Shown: positions 42,675-52,058, counted from the first letter of the stretch. The stretch is DNA of 64,000 nt from a bacterium (GCA_016716565.1 JADJWC010000002.1:1116001-1180000); one strand, 5' to 3'. Numbers and translations: made by a program. The notes: generated by a model from the letters alone, not told the origin.

Positions 42675-43175
42675 GTGAAAATTCTGGGAACATTAAAAAA
42701 CATATTCTTTTACAAATTAACAGGTTTGAACTTTTTATTAATAGTTCTACTGTTTGCCTTATCGTATTACACACTTTTTGCAGTACCGATTCTGTTTGTG
42801 CTTATAAGCAACTTGTTCGATATTCTTGGTTATCACTTTACATTAATCCGCAGAACAACCACTATGCCTGAAAAGGAAATTATAAAAGCTTACCGAGTTA
42901 ACCAGCTTATGTTCGATGCAATGCTGTATGTTGTGCTGGGTTTAGTTTTTGGATGGATACCGGCTTTTGCCGGTGTAATATTAAAAATTTTTGGTCTGCA
43001 AGATATTCTTTACTATATATTCTTACAGAAGTCATTACCGGAACAATGGCACTGGCTGAAGTGGACACCATTCGGTTTATTCAAAACAATACTTACCAGG
43101 AAAGAAGTTATTGCTCAGGCTATAATTGGAATAGTTATTTCCCTTGCGATACTTATTTTTTATAAATTGTTTTAA
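42675..43175 (+). CDS. Integral membrane protein of unknown function
   Basis: A 166-aa protein with about four membrane helices (about residues 16-48, 78-100, 101-112 and 146-163). A cytoplasmic or interface stretch of charged residues (RRTTTMPEKEIIKAYRVN) follows the first pair, and an aromatic block WHWLKWTPFG precedes the last helix. The start is GTG without a clear ribosome site, so the N-terminus is uncertain. No family is recognised. An SRPBCC gene follows 24 nt later. Confidence 0.55.
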   Translation: MKILGTLKNIFFYKLTGLNFLLIVLLFALSYYTLFAVPILFVLISNLFDILGYHFTLIRRTTTMPEKEIIKAYRVNQLMFDAMLYVVLGLVFGWIPAFAGVILKIFGLQDILYYIFLQKSLPEQWHWLKWTPFGLFKTILTRKEVIAQAIIGIVISLAILIFYKLF

Positions 43176-43199
43176 ACAAACAAATAATCAGGAGTAATA

Positions 43200-43646
43200 A
43201 TGACTGATAACAGAATAAAAGCAAAAGTGCAATTGGGGATCTTGAAACCGGCAGGGGAAATATTTGATGCAATTGTCAATCCTGACACGATGACTAAATA
43301 TTTTATCTCCGAAAGCACAGGTAAAATGGAGAGCGGAAAGACTTTAACCTGGAAATGGACAGACTATGTTGGTGAGCATGAAATTAAAGTTGGAAAAATC
43401 GAACAAGACAAAGTTGTTTCATTTGAATGGAATGGAAGCGGATTGAATTGCGTAGTTGTTATCACACTTGAATCCAAAGGAGAAAATAAAACATTGGTTA
43501 AAATTACGGAATCTGATTGGCCTGCAGACTACAAAGGAGCTAATCAATGCATGGGTCAGGTTGAAGGTTGGACACATTTTCTCTTATGTATGAAAGCTTA
43601 TCTTGAATATGGAATTGATTTAAGAGTAGGTGGTGTGCTTAAATAA
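43200..43646 (+). CDS. SRPBCC/AHSA1-like protein
   Basis: A 148-aa protein of the START/SRPBCC superfamily, AHSA1 ('activator of Hsp90 ATPase-like') branch. The pattern is a strand-helix opening (AKVQLGILKPAGEIFDAIV), a lid region (TMTKYFISEST), the strand LTWKWTDYVGEHEIKV, and the C-terminal long helix EGWTHFLLCMKAYLEYGID. Members bind small hydrophobic ligands or act as cochaperones, and no ligand can be named here. AGGAG stands 8 nt ahead of the ATG. A terminator follows directly. Confidence 0.78.
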   Translation: MTDNRIKAKVQLGILKPAGEIFDAIVNPDTMTKYFISESTGKMESGKTLTWKWTDYVGEHEIKVGKIEQDKVVSFEWNGSGLNCVVVITLESKGENKTLVKITESDWPADYKGANQCMGQVEGWTHFLLCMKAYLEYGIDLRVGGVLK

Positions 43647-43680
43647 AAAAAGCACTCTCCTTTTTTTAAGGATGAGTGCT
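43645..43680. terminator. Bidirectional terminator, strongest on the minus strand
   Basis: AGCACTC (43651-43657) pairs with GAGTGCT (43674-43680), with an inner TCCTT/AAGGA stem. On the minus strand it is followed by TTTTTTT (complement of 43644-43650). It ends the cytochrome gene and probably the SRPBCC gene. Confidence 0.85.
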
Positions 43681-43702
43681 AATGTGGAAAGAAAAATAAT
43701 TT

Positions 43703-44302
43703 TTATTTCGCTGCTAAAAATGACTCGGCTTTATCCGGCGGTACGGGAAGCGGAACCTGATTTCTGATTGGTTTTATACTCATCAGGTAAGCATACATTG
43801 CCTTTAAATCTTCATCTGTCTTTAATCGGTATACTTCCCAGGGCATTGGTGGTAGAAGTCCTCTCCCAACTCCTTTTAGTTTGCCATCTCTCATGGTTTT
43901 TATGAACATTTCTTCTGTAACTGTACCAATGCCGGTTGCTTTATCAGGTGTCAGGTTTGCCGAGTACGAAACTCCCCAAGGACCAACCCAGGTTGTTAGG
44001 TTCATGTTGCTGGCAATCCAATCCATTTTGAGTGCTGATTTATCAAGCGATGGTACCACTTGATCTTGCGGATGACCAGAAAGCAATCTTGTTGTGTCAA
44101 GAATCATTCTGCCATCTTCAGTAAAAATTTTGGGAGTATGACAATCATCGCATGCACTTGTATGAACGAGATATTTCCCCAGTGCAATCATTTCCTCCTG
44201 AGTTTTAGGTTTAGCTTTCCCTTCTTCAGAACAACCAAGCTGTACAAAAAGAACAATAAAAAATATTGCGGAAATCGCCGCAATAAAATAGCCTCTGCGC
44301 AT
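43703..44302 (-). CDS. Cytochrome c lipoprotein
   Basis: A 199-aa exported mono-heme cytochrome c. The signal ends in a lipobox (FVQLGCSEE). The heme site is C51-x-x-C54-H55 (HTSACDDCHTP), and the axial methionine is probably M153 in LLPPMPW. The opening ALGKYLVHTSACDDCH and the PPMPW block resemble cytochromes that serve as electron acceptors of periplasmic dehydrogenases. AAGGAGG precedes the ATG. It would carry electrons in the periplasm on a lipid anchor. The terminator at 43645 ends it. A long inverted repeat lies in its upstream region. Confidence 0.85.
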   Translation of the reverse strand: MRRGYFIAAISAIFFIVLFVQLGCSEEGKAKPKTQEEMIALGKYLVHTSACDDCHTPKIFTEDGRMILDTTRLLSGHPQDQVVPSLDKSALKMDWIASNMNLTTWVGPWGVSYSANLTPDKATGIGTVTEEMFIKTMRDGKLKGVGRGLLPPMPWEVYRLKTDEDLKAMYAYLMSIKPIRNQVPLPVPPDKAESFLAAK

Positions 44303-44611
44303 TGCGCCTCCTTAGTTAAATGTTGTTAAATAAATTTTGCCTGGCCGTTAGTTGTTCGGCAGAGATTAGTAATTTTGAGTGAACCGGATGATTGGATGAT
44401 GAGAATATTGTTCACTCAAATGCTGTGCGAAACTATTCAATGCGTATCTCAAATCCAAATTATTCTTCGATAGGATCTGACTCAATAAAAATTTTGCATT
44501 TATGTTCAGTATTAGCACGTTTATCTATTATTTTTACACTTTTTCGATAATATAAATAATGATAACTTTTATTTATTAAACATTATTCTTAAAAAATAGT
44601 GGAGCTTGAAT
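44303..44611. other. Divergent intergenic region with an inverted repeat
   Basis: This 309-nt region separates the cytochrome gene (minus) from the lipoprotein at 44612 (plus). It holds the inverted repeat at 44374-44420 and otherwise AT-rich sequence with no open frame I can support. Confidence 0.45.
44374..44420. repeat. Perfect 11-bp inverted repeat upstream of the cytochrome gene
   Basis: Arms 44374-44384 and 44410-44420 (TTTGAGTGAAC/GTTCACTCAAA) enclose 25 nt. It lies 72-118 nt upstream of the cytochrome start. It could be a regulator site with two half-sites or a hairpin in the leader. No T-run follows. Confidence 0.5.
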
Positions 44612-45103
44612 ATGATTAAATCATTATTGAATTATAAACTTTTAATGTTGATAGTGTTTATAGTTTCAATTGCTTTCCTGGGATGCGAGAAAAAAACAGA
44701 GCAAACCGAGCAGCCGAAAAATGAGGTTCAAACTGATCAAACTGCACCCGATGCTGTGCCCGAAATAAAAGAACCTTTAGTTGAAGAAAAAATAACAATC
44801 CCTGATATTAAAGGAACGTGGACTGGAGTATTTGATAAACGGGCCACAACTCTTCGAATAACGGAACAAACTGACAGTAGCTTTTCCGGGAAAATAACTA
44901 TAGAATACCGGGAAGTTATTAATCAGGATGTTAAAGGTTCATTCAGCCCTACAACATTAAAAATGACAATGACAGATCAGTTGCATAGCCGTTATCAGGG
45001 AAGTTATAGCGGTAAATTATCAAAAGAAATTAATACCTACTCAGGAACCTTCACAATGAAATTAGATGGTTCAAAATTTTCATTCAATCTGAATAAAAAA
45101 TAA
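44612..45103 (+). CDS. Lipoprotein with lipocalin-like C-terminal domain
   Basis: A 163-aa lipoprotein; the lipobox is IAFLGCEKK. A Glu/Gln/Pro-rich spacer of about 45 residues follows. The final domain (about residues 70-163) opens IKGTWTGVFDKRATTLRI and runs in short strands to KFSFNLNKK, as in small lipocalin-like folds. The ATG at 44612 has GGAG 8 nt ahead; a TTG two codons earlier is rejected. No specific function is visible. The PEGA lipoprotein gene follows by 10 nt, so they share a transcript. Confidence 0.7.
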   Translation: MIKSLLNYKLLMLIVFIVSIAFLGCEKKTEQTEQPKNEVQTDQTAPDAVPEIKEPLVEEKITIPDIKGTWTGVFDKRATTLRITEQTDSSFSGKITIEYREVINQDVKGSFSPTTLKMTMTDQLHSRYQGSYSGKLSKEINTYSGTFTMKLDGSKFSFNLNKK

Positions 45104-45113
45104 GGAGCTAAAA

Positions 45114-45866
45114 ATGAAAAAATTAATTTATTTATTACTCATTCCGGTTGTTGCTTTGCTGGTAAGTTCGTGCTCGGATGATGATCCTATAACGCCAGCT
45201 GCAATGGAAGGTAATCTTTACATTACATCTAATCCTGCAGGTGCACAAATCTGGATAGATGGCGTTAACACCTCACAGACAACCCCTGATACAGTACTAG
45301 ATATAGATGAAGGTGTTCACAATGTAACTTTAAGACTTACAGAGTATAAGGATACTACATTCAGTATCAGTATCACCGCAGATCAGACAAGCGTTGTTGG
45401 ACCAATTGCGTTGACATCAGATATTAATACAACTTTGTACGGTCCGATTAGAATTTATGAAACTGCCGGAACAAGCGCCAGCGAACCAAGTGGTTTGGAT
45501 CTTTCAAGTGGAATGGCATATGGTGTATCTTCTGCGAACAATGGACTTGTGGATATTTATTACTCCAGTACAGGTTTTCTTGTTCAAAGTGCTAATCTTT
45601 ATCCGGGTTTGATTCGCGAAACTGATTTCTTGGTTGGAAATTCAGGAAATCTTTTTGATGGAGTTGATTCTCCGGAAAGAAGTACAGGAACCTGGACCAC
45701 CGGTATTGGTGACAGAGAAGCAAATTATGTATTCCTTTATGATCACGATGGGAATTATTCCAAATTGAAGATTGTTAACTGGGGCGGTGGAGTTCCTGGT
45801 GAGCCTGCCTGGGTTGATGTTCAATGGTATTACAATAATACACAACTCGATGAACGATTTAAATAA
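45114..45866 (+). CDS. PEGA-domain lipoprotein
   Basis: A 250-aa lipoprotein (LLVSSCSDDD). A PEGA domain spans about residues 35-100 (GNLYITSNPAGAQIWIDG, then TTPDTVLDIDEGVHNVTL); this small Ig-like fold is common in surface proteins. The C-terminal half (about residues 110-250) is an unrecognised secreted domain rich in Tyr/Gly and ends with WVDVQWYYNNTQLDERF. It begins 10 nt after the preceding lipoprotein. A strong terminator follows. Likely outer-membrane anchored. Confidence 0.75.
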   Translation: MKKLIYLLLIPVVALLVSSCSDDDPITPAAMEGNLYITSNPAGAQIWIDGVNTSQTTPDTVLDIDEGVHNVTLRLTEYKDTTFSISITADQTSVVGPIALTSDINTTLYGPIRIYETAGTSASEPSGLDLSSGMAYGVSSANNGLVDIYYSSTGFLVQSANLYPGLIRETDFLVGNSGNLFDGVDSPERSTGTWTTGIGDREANYVFLYDHDGNYSKLKIVNWGGGVPGEPAWVDVQWYYNNTQLDERFK

Positions 45867-45888
45867 TCTATCTTCCATTTGATTTTAG

Positions 45889-45922
45889 AAACCCTCATTG
45901 CCTAACGATGAGGGTTTTTTAT
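45889..45922 (+). terminator. Terminator after the PEGA lipoprotein
   Basis: A 10-bp stem (45889-45898 with 45908-45917, AAACCCTCAT/ATGAGGGTTT) is followed by a T-run. The 3' edge overlaps the restored stop codon of the convergent EamA gene (45919-45921), so it may serve both strands. Confidence 0.85.
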
Positions 45923-46808
45923 TTTCTAATTTTTAATTGAACTAACAATGCACCAGCTGCGGCAATCAGCATTCCTATTCCTTCCTGTAAAGAAATCGCT
46001 TCACCGAGAAATATCCATGCAAGTACAGCAATTTGTATGAGCATTGTCCCATTAATTATGCTTGATTCCATTGCTGACAAAGTTCTGAGCGTAAAATTCC
46101 AAATAGTGAATGCTAGTGCCGTGTTGATAATCGCAAGCCATAGAAGATATAGTATATTTTTTTACTGATGGCTGGTAAGCCTTGAACAAGAATACCGGCT
46201 ACCAGAAGAATTATCGAACCAATTCCCATACTGATAACTGTAACCACAACCGGATTACTTTTCACCTCGCGGTTGATGCTTCTTCCAAGTACTGCTGATG
46301 CTGAGTTTGCTAACACTCCTATTGTCATAACAATAAGCCCTGCTGTTTGTTTATTATTCAGGTCGACTGGAAAAAAGTATATGAAGATTCCAAAAACAAA
46401 AAGTACTACTCCGGCCCATTGAATTGTTGTTGGATATTCATTGATTAAAAAAATCGCCATTAAAGCAACAATGAGTGGAGTAAAATTCAGCCAAAGGCTA
46501 ACAGTAACTGATGGAAGAAGAGATAAACCAATGAACTGTGTCCCTTGTGTAAATGCATAAAACAGAAAGCCTAATAGAACAAGTTTCAGCCAGTCTTTCT
46601 TATCAAGATTCTTAATTACCACAGAATTCTTTTTAGTGAATGCAAATGGCAGAAGACAAATAAACGCGATAGTGTACCGCAATCCTGCAAAAGTTAATGG
46701 TGGAATTTCGGCTAGCCCGATTTTAATTATCACAAAAGATGTCGACCAAAGAAAAGTTACAAGCAGTGCGAGCAAAAGCGTGGAAAGATGAGATTGGTGC
46801 TTACTCAT
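45919..46808 (-). pseudogene. EamA/DMT-type transporter, frameshifted
   Basis: The first frame gives about 220 residues of a drug/metabolite transporter with EamA repeats, such as FAGLRYTIAFICLLPFAF, then TQFIGLSLLPSVTVSLWLNF. It then reaches an early stop at 46113. The rest (LAIINTALAFTIWNFTLRTL through ALLVQLKIRK) is in another frame ending at 45919. Adding one A to the A7 run (T7 at 46157-46163) restores a 296-aa, ten-helix protein of normal length. Such transporters export small metabolites. The start overlaps the stop of the GT39 gene (ATGA). The indel lies in a homopolymer. Confidence 0.85.
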
Positions 46809-48336
46809 ATGAATATTTTATCGCTTTGTCTGATATCTTCAATACTCACTTTCAAGCCTCTTCCAATAAAAATTGTAAGATTGTTCTCATACGGCATTCC
46901 GTACTTTGCCTTATGAAATCCTGCTTTGTAAACTTCTTCCAAAGCTTCCAGATGTTCTTCAAGTTCACCACCGATAATAATTACTGTTGAATAATTTCTT
47001 CCATCAGGCCACCAATACCAATAATTGTTATGAGGACATATGACCTTAGGCAGAGGAAATTTTTTACTGAAATATTCAATCGCGCCTGCTTTACCGTAGT
47101 TGCTACAGTATACAACTGTATTTTTTCTTTCTGTTTCCGGAAGTGTGAGATAAACATCAGAAACATTTTTCGCTAATTCTTCCCACCCGAACATATCAGA
47201 ATAAAATTGAGGGAGTACTGTTTCATGGCCTTCATTGCTCGAGGGTTTAAGTCCTACTGCATTTTGATAATCAAGAAATCTTTCAACCGAGAGGAAGGGA
47301 CGTGCAAAAGGTGCAAACAAAATTCCAACCGTAATAATTGGAACGGCTGCTGCATATTTAATCCAGCTCTTACTCAAACTCCATTTCTCTATCATCACTG
47401 CGCCGCTCGCAAAAAGTATTTGATACGCAGCAGCTATATATTCTCCTTTGCTATGCCCGTTGATTAAAAGAATAATGAAAGTTGTAAGCCAGATGAATCC
47501 AACAGCACGGAATTGTTTGCCCTCTCTGTTCACAAAATAAAATAACAATCCCGGCAGCCAGATTAGAATTGATAACGGGTTTAGAATTAAGATCTGGTCA
47601 ATAAAAAATGAAACAGGTGTTAATCCGCCGTACTTTCTTGATGCAGCATTTCTCATAAATTCAAGGTGAGCAAATTCGTGTGATATATTCCAGATTAAAT
47701 ATGGTGAAAAAATTAATAGAGCAATTGCAGCGGCGATATATGGATATTTTGTTTTCAATTCTTTTCTTAATGGAGTGAAAAGTGTTCCAACAGCAATTCC
47801 TGAGCACAGCCAGAGCATCTTGTTTTGTTCAGGAGTCCAAATCCGATAACAACTCCAAGCAGCAGCCAGAGTTTCTGGTTATTGGTTTGAACAATTCTAA
47901 GAAAAATATATGCCGATGAAATCCAGAAAAGAAAATCGAAAGTGTTCATTGAATAAATAGTATTCATTCCGAGAAAGATCGGGCTGAGCATAAAAGTAAT
48001 TGTAGAAATTAAAACTGCTGTTTTCCCTCCGCCTAGCCGAACAGTAAACATTCCGATCATAAAAAGAATAATTGAAGTAACAATCGCCGGAATCATTCTT
48101 ATTACAATCATCGAATCACCGAAAAGTGATTTCCACAACGCAAGAATCCATATTGAAAATGGCGGATGATCAACATATCCAAAATCAAGTCTGTTAGCAC
48201 ACGCTAAATAATAATACTCATCACGAAACATTCCGTAAGCAAAAAAAGCCTGTGTTATCAGGTAGATGAGAAGATTCAAAAAAGAAATTGAAATAATTAG
48301 TGAGAGAATGTTTCGGGGAATTTTATCGTTTTCCAT
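46805..48336 (-). pseudogene. GT39-type membrane glycosyltransferase, frameshifted
   Basis: Two overlapping frames are halves of one protein of about 510 aa. The first half carries the family opening: R38-D39-E40 in GMFRDEYYYLACANRL and DHPP at 56-59, the lipid-linked sugar site of dolichyl-phosphate-mannose-protein mannosyltransferase-like enzymes. It stops after about 189 codons. The second half resumes at MLWLCSGIAVG (47818) with further helices and a soluble C-terminal domain. One base is missing near 47819-47826 (ACAAG would be ACAAAG). GT39 enzymes transfer sugars from polyprenyl phosphate at the outer face of the inner membrane. It lies 16 nt after the GT9 gene. Confidence 0.85.
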
Positions 48337-48351
48337 TTTGAAGAAACTCTG

Positions 48352-49374
48352 TTATAAATTCACAAATGATTTTATTCTTTGATAAACTTTTTCTGAATCA
48401 ATTCCACCTATTCCACTGAAATCACAAATGTGCGGATCGCCGGGACAGACTGTTTGGCAATAATTTTCTTCCGGCAAAATTATTTCAGATTTATTTCCGA
48501 GAGGACCCCATAACTTTGGCGAGCAGGCAGGAAGCGGACAAAACATTGAAATAGTCGGAACCTCCAATGCAGCACAAATATGCAGCGGTCCGGTGCTTGC
48601 TGAAACAAGGACATCCAACGCGCTGAAATTAATTATTGACTCTCTCAGAGTTAAACCAATATTGGGATAAAAGATGTTATTAATATTCTGTAATTTGTCA
48701 GGTGGATTATTATCTGTAACAAAAACTCTAATATTTTTTTCTTCTGATAAACGAACAATTAATTTTCCGTATTCTTCAATCGATAAATTTGGTGAAGACT
48801 TTCCGCTTGTTGTATTTATCCCGACTAATATTTCTTTATTGGATGATAACTTTCTTCTAATTTCATCTCTCTTTTTAATCTCTTCAGTTGATAAAAATAT
48901 TTCCGGCTCAAGACTCTTTGGTTCGATTCCAATTTTCCTTGCCATATCAAGGCAATAATCTGCTTCGTGTCTTAAGGGAATATATTTTCTCCGGTCAACA
49001 TATTTAGAAAAGGTAAGGAACTGATAAAGCTTATGTCCAACACCAACACGATTTGGTATTCCGCTGAAAAATAAAATCCAATTTAGTCTTTCGTTGGGCA
49101 GAAGCATAAATGCATGAGTAAATTTTCGCTTTCTAATTTCTCCAACAAGATTCCAAAAAGATTTTGGATTTGTTTCATCCTCGCCATCGAATAAAATAAT
49201 TTCATCAACATGCGGGTTGTTGAGATAGATATCTTTTGTGTACTTTCTGACGAGGACAGAAACAAAACTATCGGAGTAAACTTTTTTTATTTCACGAGGA
49301 ATCGGTGTGGAAAGGACCACATCACCGATACGGTCGATTCTTGACACTAATATTCGTAGTTTACTTTTATTCAT
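48352..49374 (-). CDS. Glycosyltransferase family 9 (heptosyltransferase-like)
   Basis: A 340-aa cytoplasmic GT-B enzyme of family 9. The N-terminal block is RILVSRIDRIGDVVLSTPI, and the C-terminal sugar-nucleotide site is VSASTGPLHICAALEVPTI, with the family's STGPxH. Family 9 members add ADP-heptose or related sugars to lipopolysaccharide core. A cysteine cluster near the end (CQTVCPGDPHIC) is unusual for the family but seen in some members. The ATG at 49374 is preferred over an upstream GTG. It leads the operon GT9-GT39-EamA. Confidence 0.85.
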   Translation of the reverse strand: MNKSKLRILVSRIDRIGDVVLSTPIPREIKKVYSDSFVSVLVRKYTKDIYLNNPHVDEIILFDGEDETNPKSFWNLVGEIRKRKFTHAFMLLPNERLNWILFFSGIPNRVGVGHKLYQFLTFSKYVDRRKYIPLRHEADYCLDMARKIGIEPKSLEPEIFLSTEEIKKRDEIRRKLSSNKEILVGINTTSGKSSPNLSIEEYGKLIVRLSEEKNIRVFVTDNNPPDKLQNINNIFYPNIGLTLRESIINFSALDVLVSASTGPLHICAALEVPTISMFCPLPACSPKLWGPLGNKSEIILPEENYCQTVCPGDPHICDFSGIGGIDSEKVYQRIKSFVNL

Positions 49375-49554
49375 ATTACGGTTCACAGTCCGAAAAATAC
49401 AACTAAAATATAATTTAAGCAGTAACTACTATTGCATAGGCTAATTCGCTCGGTTAATTAAAAGCTTGCTTCCCAAAATATTGATTCGCTTCGACTTACA
49501 AGTCTTTTTGATTAATTTTAGATTTATAATTAAAGCAGAATGTCCTGAATATTG

Positions 49555-50523
49555 ATGAAGACAAAATTGCAGACAAAAAACACAAGAGAGAAATTATCCC
49601 GCCTTGATATTGATGAGGAGCTTCGAAAAAAAATTCTCCCATATTGCAGATTAAAGGAAGGTCAAATCTGGAAGGACCCTAAGGGAAAACATAAAGTCGG
49701 TGTTCTGGATGCAACTATTTTTGAGGATACAAAAAAGTTATTTAACAAAGAAAAAGTACAGCTTGTTATAAACGATCCTCCTTACAATGTTGTTGTCGGG
49801 AATGCCAATACACAAAACCTCTCCAAAATAAAAATTGATGAATACATCGATTTCTCGCGTAAGTGGATTTCCAATGTTTTATCTGTGCTTGATAAAAATT
49901 CTTCTCTTTACATCTGGCTTGGTGCAGATCAGAATGACGGTTTCCAGCCGCTGCCTGAATTTATGATGATGATGAGAGAATTTAAAGAGATGAAAACCCG
50001 AAGCTTCATTACTATGCGCAATCAAAGAGGCTACGGAACTCAGAAAAACTGGATGTCTGTTCGACAAGAACTTCTTTACTATACAAAAGGAGATCCTTAC
50101 TTCAAAGTTGTTTATACTGATATACCAAAAATCCTCGGCGGTTATTACAAAGAAGTAAACGGAGAAGTGACTGACAATTTTGAGAGAAGCAAATCTAATT
50201 TCATCCGTCCAGGAAATGTTTGGGTTGATATACAACAAGTATTTTACAGGATGGAAGAAAATGTTCCCGGTGCTTATGCACAAAAACCATTGAAAGCAAT
50301 TTCAAGAATAATTGAATCTAGCAGCCGAAAGAATGATCTTGTTGCAGATTTTTTCAGTCATAGTGGAGTTACTCTTCTAGCTTCTGAAATTCTTGGACGA
50401 AAATGTTATGCAATGGAGATAGATCCTGCGTTTGCTGAACTTTCAATAAGACGGCTTGAACATTATCGCAAAACCGGAAAGACAGGCTGGCAATGGGAAA
50501 ATCCGTTTCCAGAACTAAAGTAA
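49555..50523 (+). CDS. Orphan DNA methyltransferase, beta class
   Basis: A 322-aa DNA methyltransferase with motif IV first (INDPPYNVVVG, D74-P75-P76-Y77) and motif I late (ADFFSHSGVTLLASEILGRK, about residues 264-283, then AMEID). This circularly permuted order is the beta class, whose DPPY members methylate N6 of adenine. Residues 1-40, with LDIDEELRKKILPYCRLKE, form a helical extension. There is no nuclease gene beside it, so it may regulate or protect against phage alone. The ATG at 49555 follows a TTG and has only a weak ribosome site. Transcribed as a single gene. Confidence 0.85.
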   Translation: MKTKLQTKNTREKLSRLDIDEELRKKILPYCRLKEGQIWKDPKGKHKVGVLDATIFEDTKKLFNKEKVQLVINDPPYNVVVGNANTQNLSKIKIDEYIDFSRKWISNVLSVLDKNSSLYIWLGADQNDGFQPLPEFMMMMREFKEMKTRSFITMRNQRGYGTQKNWMSVRQELLYYTKGDPYFKVVYTDIPKILGGYYKEVNGEVTDNFERSKSNFIRPGNVWVDIQQVFYRMEENVPGAYAQKPLKAISRIIESSSRKNDLVADFFSHSGVTLLASEILGRKCYAMEIDPAFAELSIRRLEHYRKTGKTGWQWENPFPELK

Positions 50524-50632
50524 TTAAAACATAAATTGGAAAATTATACTTCCAAGTTGCATCGTTTTGAATTGAACTTTCTATATCAATCAGTTAGCTT
50601 TGTTCATCAAAATTAAATCTGGAAAACTTCTG

Positions 50633-51547
50633 ATGGAAAAAATTATATTCGCACTTGCTGCACTATTTTCAATAGCGTTTCTCTATTCCTGCAAAACAGA
50701 AACACTTGAGACAAAAGGCTCGCCGGAATATCTTGAAGAAATAAAAAAATGGGATCAGAGAAGAGCAGAAAGACTCAAAGCCGATGACGGCTGGTTAAAT
50801 CTTGTCGGAAGAACCTGGCTCAAGCCCGGCGAAAACAAATTCGGTTCAGCAAAAGATAATGACGTTGTGATCGAATCGGACAATGTTCCTGATTATATGG
50901 GTGTTTTTGATTTTCAAGATTCTACAGTTATGATGAAGGTAAGTGATGGGGTTGAAGTATTATTCAATGGTAATCCTGTAAAAGAAATGGTGATGATCGG
51001 CGATACTAAAAAAGATATGACTGTATTTCAATCCGGTCCGATAAAGTGGAATCTTATTGTTCGCGATTCACTTTATGGTATTCGATTCCGCGATCTTGAA
51101 TCTGAACTTGTTAAAAAGTTTTCAGGAATTGAACGTTTTCCTGTCAATGAAGATTGGAAAGTTAATGCTGATTTTGAAGCATACGATCCACCCAAGAAAA
51201 TAGAAGTGCCGAATGTTTTGGGACAAATTGATGTAGAGCCTTCGCCAGGTGCAGTTGCATTCACAATGAATAACCAGAATTACAGAATTGATGTAATAGA
51301 TGCCGGTGACAGACTATGGCTTATCTTTGCGGACGGAACAAGCGGGGAAGAAACTTACGGCGGAGGAAGATTTTTATACACTGATAGTAAAGCAGATTCA
51401 ACAGGTAAAGTAATCGTAGATTTTAACAAAGCATATAATCCGCCTTGCGTGCTGACAAAATATGCGACCTGTCCATTACCTCCAAAGCAAAACTATATCA
51501 AGCTAAGAATAACTGCCGGTGAAAAAATGTGGGGAGGACATCATTGA
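50633..51547 (+). CDS. DUF1684 lipoprotein
   Basis: A 304-aa lipoprotein (signal ending SIAFLYSCKTE). The DUF1684 domain covers the rest: RAERLKADDGWLNLVGRTWL near the N-terminus, FADGTSGEETYGGGRFLYT, and the hallmark end DFNKAYNPPCVLTKYATCPL. The two cysteines of that last segment are conserved. DUF1684 proteins have an FHA-like fold joined to a beta-sandwich and unknown activity. The ATG at 50633 is chosen because it starts the signal peptide. The 3' end overlaps the convergent DinB gene by 7 nt. Confidence 0.82.
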   Translation: MEKIIFALAALFSIAFLYSCKTETLETKGSPEYLEEIKKWDQRRAERLKADDGWLNLVGRTWLKPGENKFGSAKDNDVVIESDNVPDYMGVFDFQDSTVMMKVSDGVEVLFNGNPVKEMVMIGDTKKDMTVFQSGPIKWNLIVRDSLYGIRFRDLESELVKKFSGIERFPVNEDWKVNADFEAYDPPKKIEVPNVLGQIDVEPSPGAVAFTMNNQNYRIDVIDAGDRLWLIFADGTSGEETYGGGRFLYTDSKADSTGKVIVDFNKAYNPPCVLTKYATCPLPPKQNYIKLRITAGEKMWGGHH

Positions 51548-52056
51548 AATTCGTTTATAAGTTCTTTGATGGTTTCAATATGATGTTCATCGTGCTCTAA
51601 TATAAACTGAGCCATATCAATCGGTCTCATCGACTGCTGAAGTCTTGGATGTATTGAGCTTTTCATCAGATCTTTCTCATCAAGACTTTTCATCCTTTTA
51701 ATAAAATTTTCTCTCACGATTTTAAATTGATTAACAAGTTTGAAAATATCCTTGCTGTTATGATTTGCTTCATCCGTTTTCCTGTTGTTAAGATCAGCGG
51801 GTCTTAACTTCTCTTTGCCTTCAATAAAATCATCTATTCTGCCGTCGTGCAACTCTTCAAGATCTATAAGATGACCTACATTTTCTTTAATTGACCAACG
51901 GTTGTCAATCTTTCGTATCAAAACGTCTTCGGGTAAAGATGATACAAGCTTAGAAATTTTATCAGGATTTTCACTAAGTTTTTTCAGAATTCTATCATAA
52001 TTAGCCTGCGATAAATCAAACTGAAATTTTTTATCAAACCATTTCATTTTCGTCAT
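51541..52056 (-). CDS. DinB-superfamily protein
   Basis: A 171-aa four-helix protein of the DinB/YfiT superfamily. The metal-binding histidines are in WSIKENVGHLIDLEE (about residues 54-68) and ILEHDEHHIETIKE (about residues 153-166), giving the usual three-His site. Members are thiol transferases or hydrolases of unknown substrate, often linked to mycothiol- or bacillithiol-type chemistry. The start lies 2 nt past the stop of the esterase gene, so they form an operon. Confidence 0.82.
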   Translation of the reverse strand: MTKMKWFDKKFQFDLSQANYDRILKKLSENPDKISKLVSSLPEDVLIRKIDNRWSIKENVGHLIDLEELHDGRIDDFIEGKEKLRPADLNNRKTDEANHNSKDIFKLVNQFKIVRENFIKRMKSLDEKDLMKSSIHPRLQQSMRPIDMAQFILEHDEHHIETIKELINEFQ

Positions 52057-52058
52057 AG

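Noticed and set aside
49495..49505. CTTACAAGTCT shared with 23277-23287
   Set aside because: Eleven-base match without paired arms at 49.5 kb; too short to call a repeat copy.
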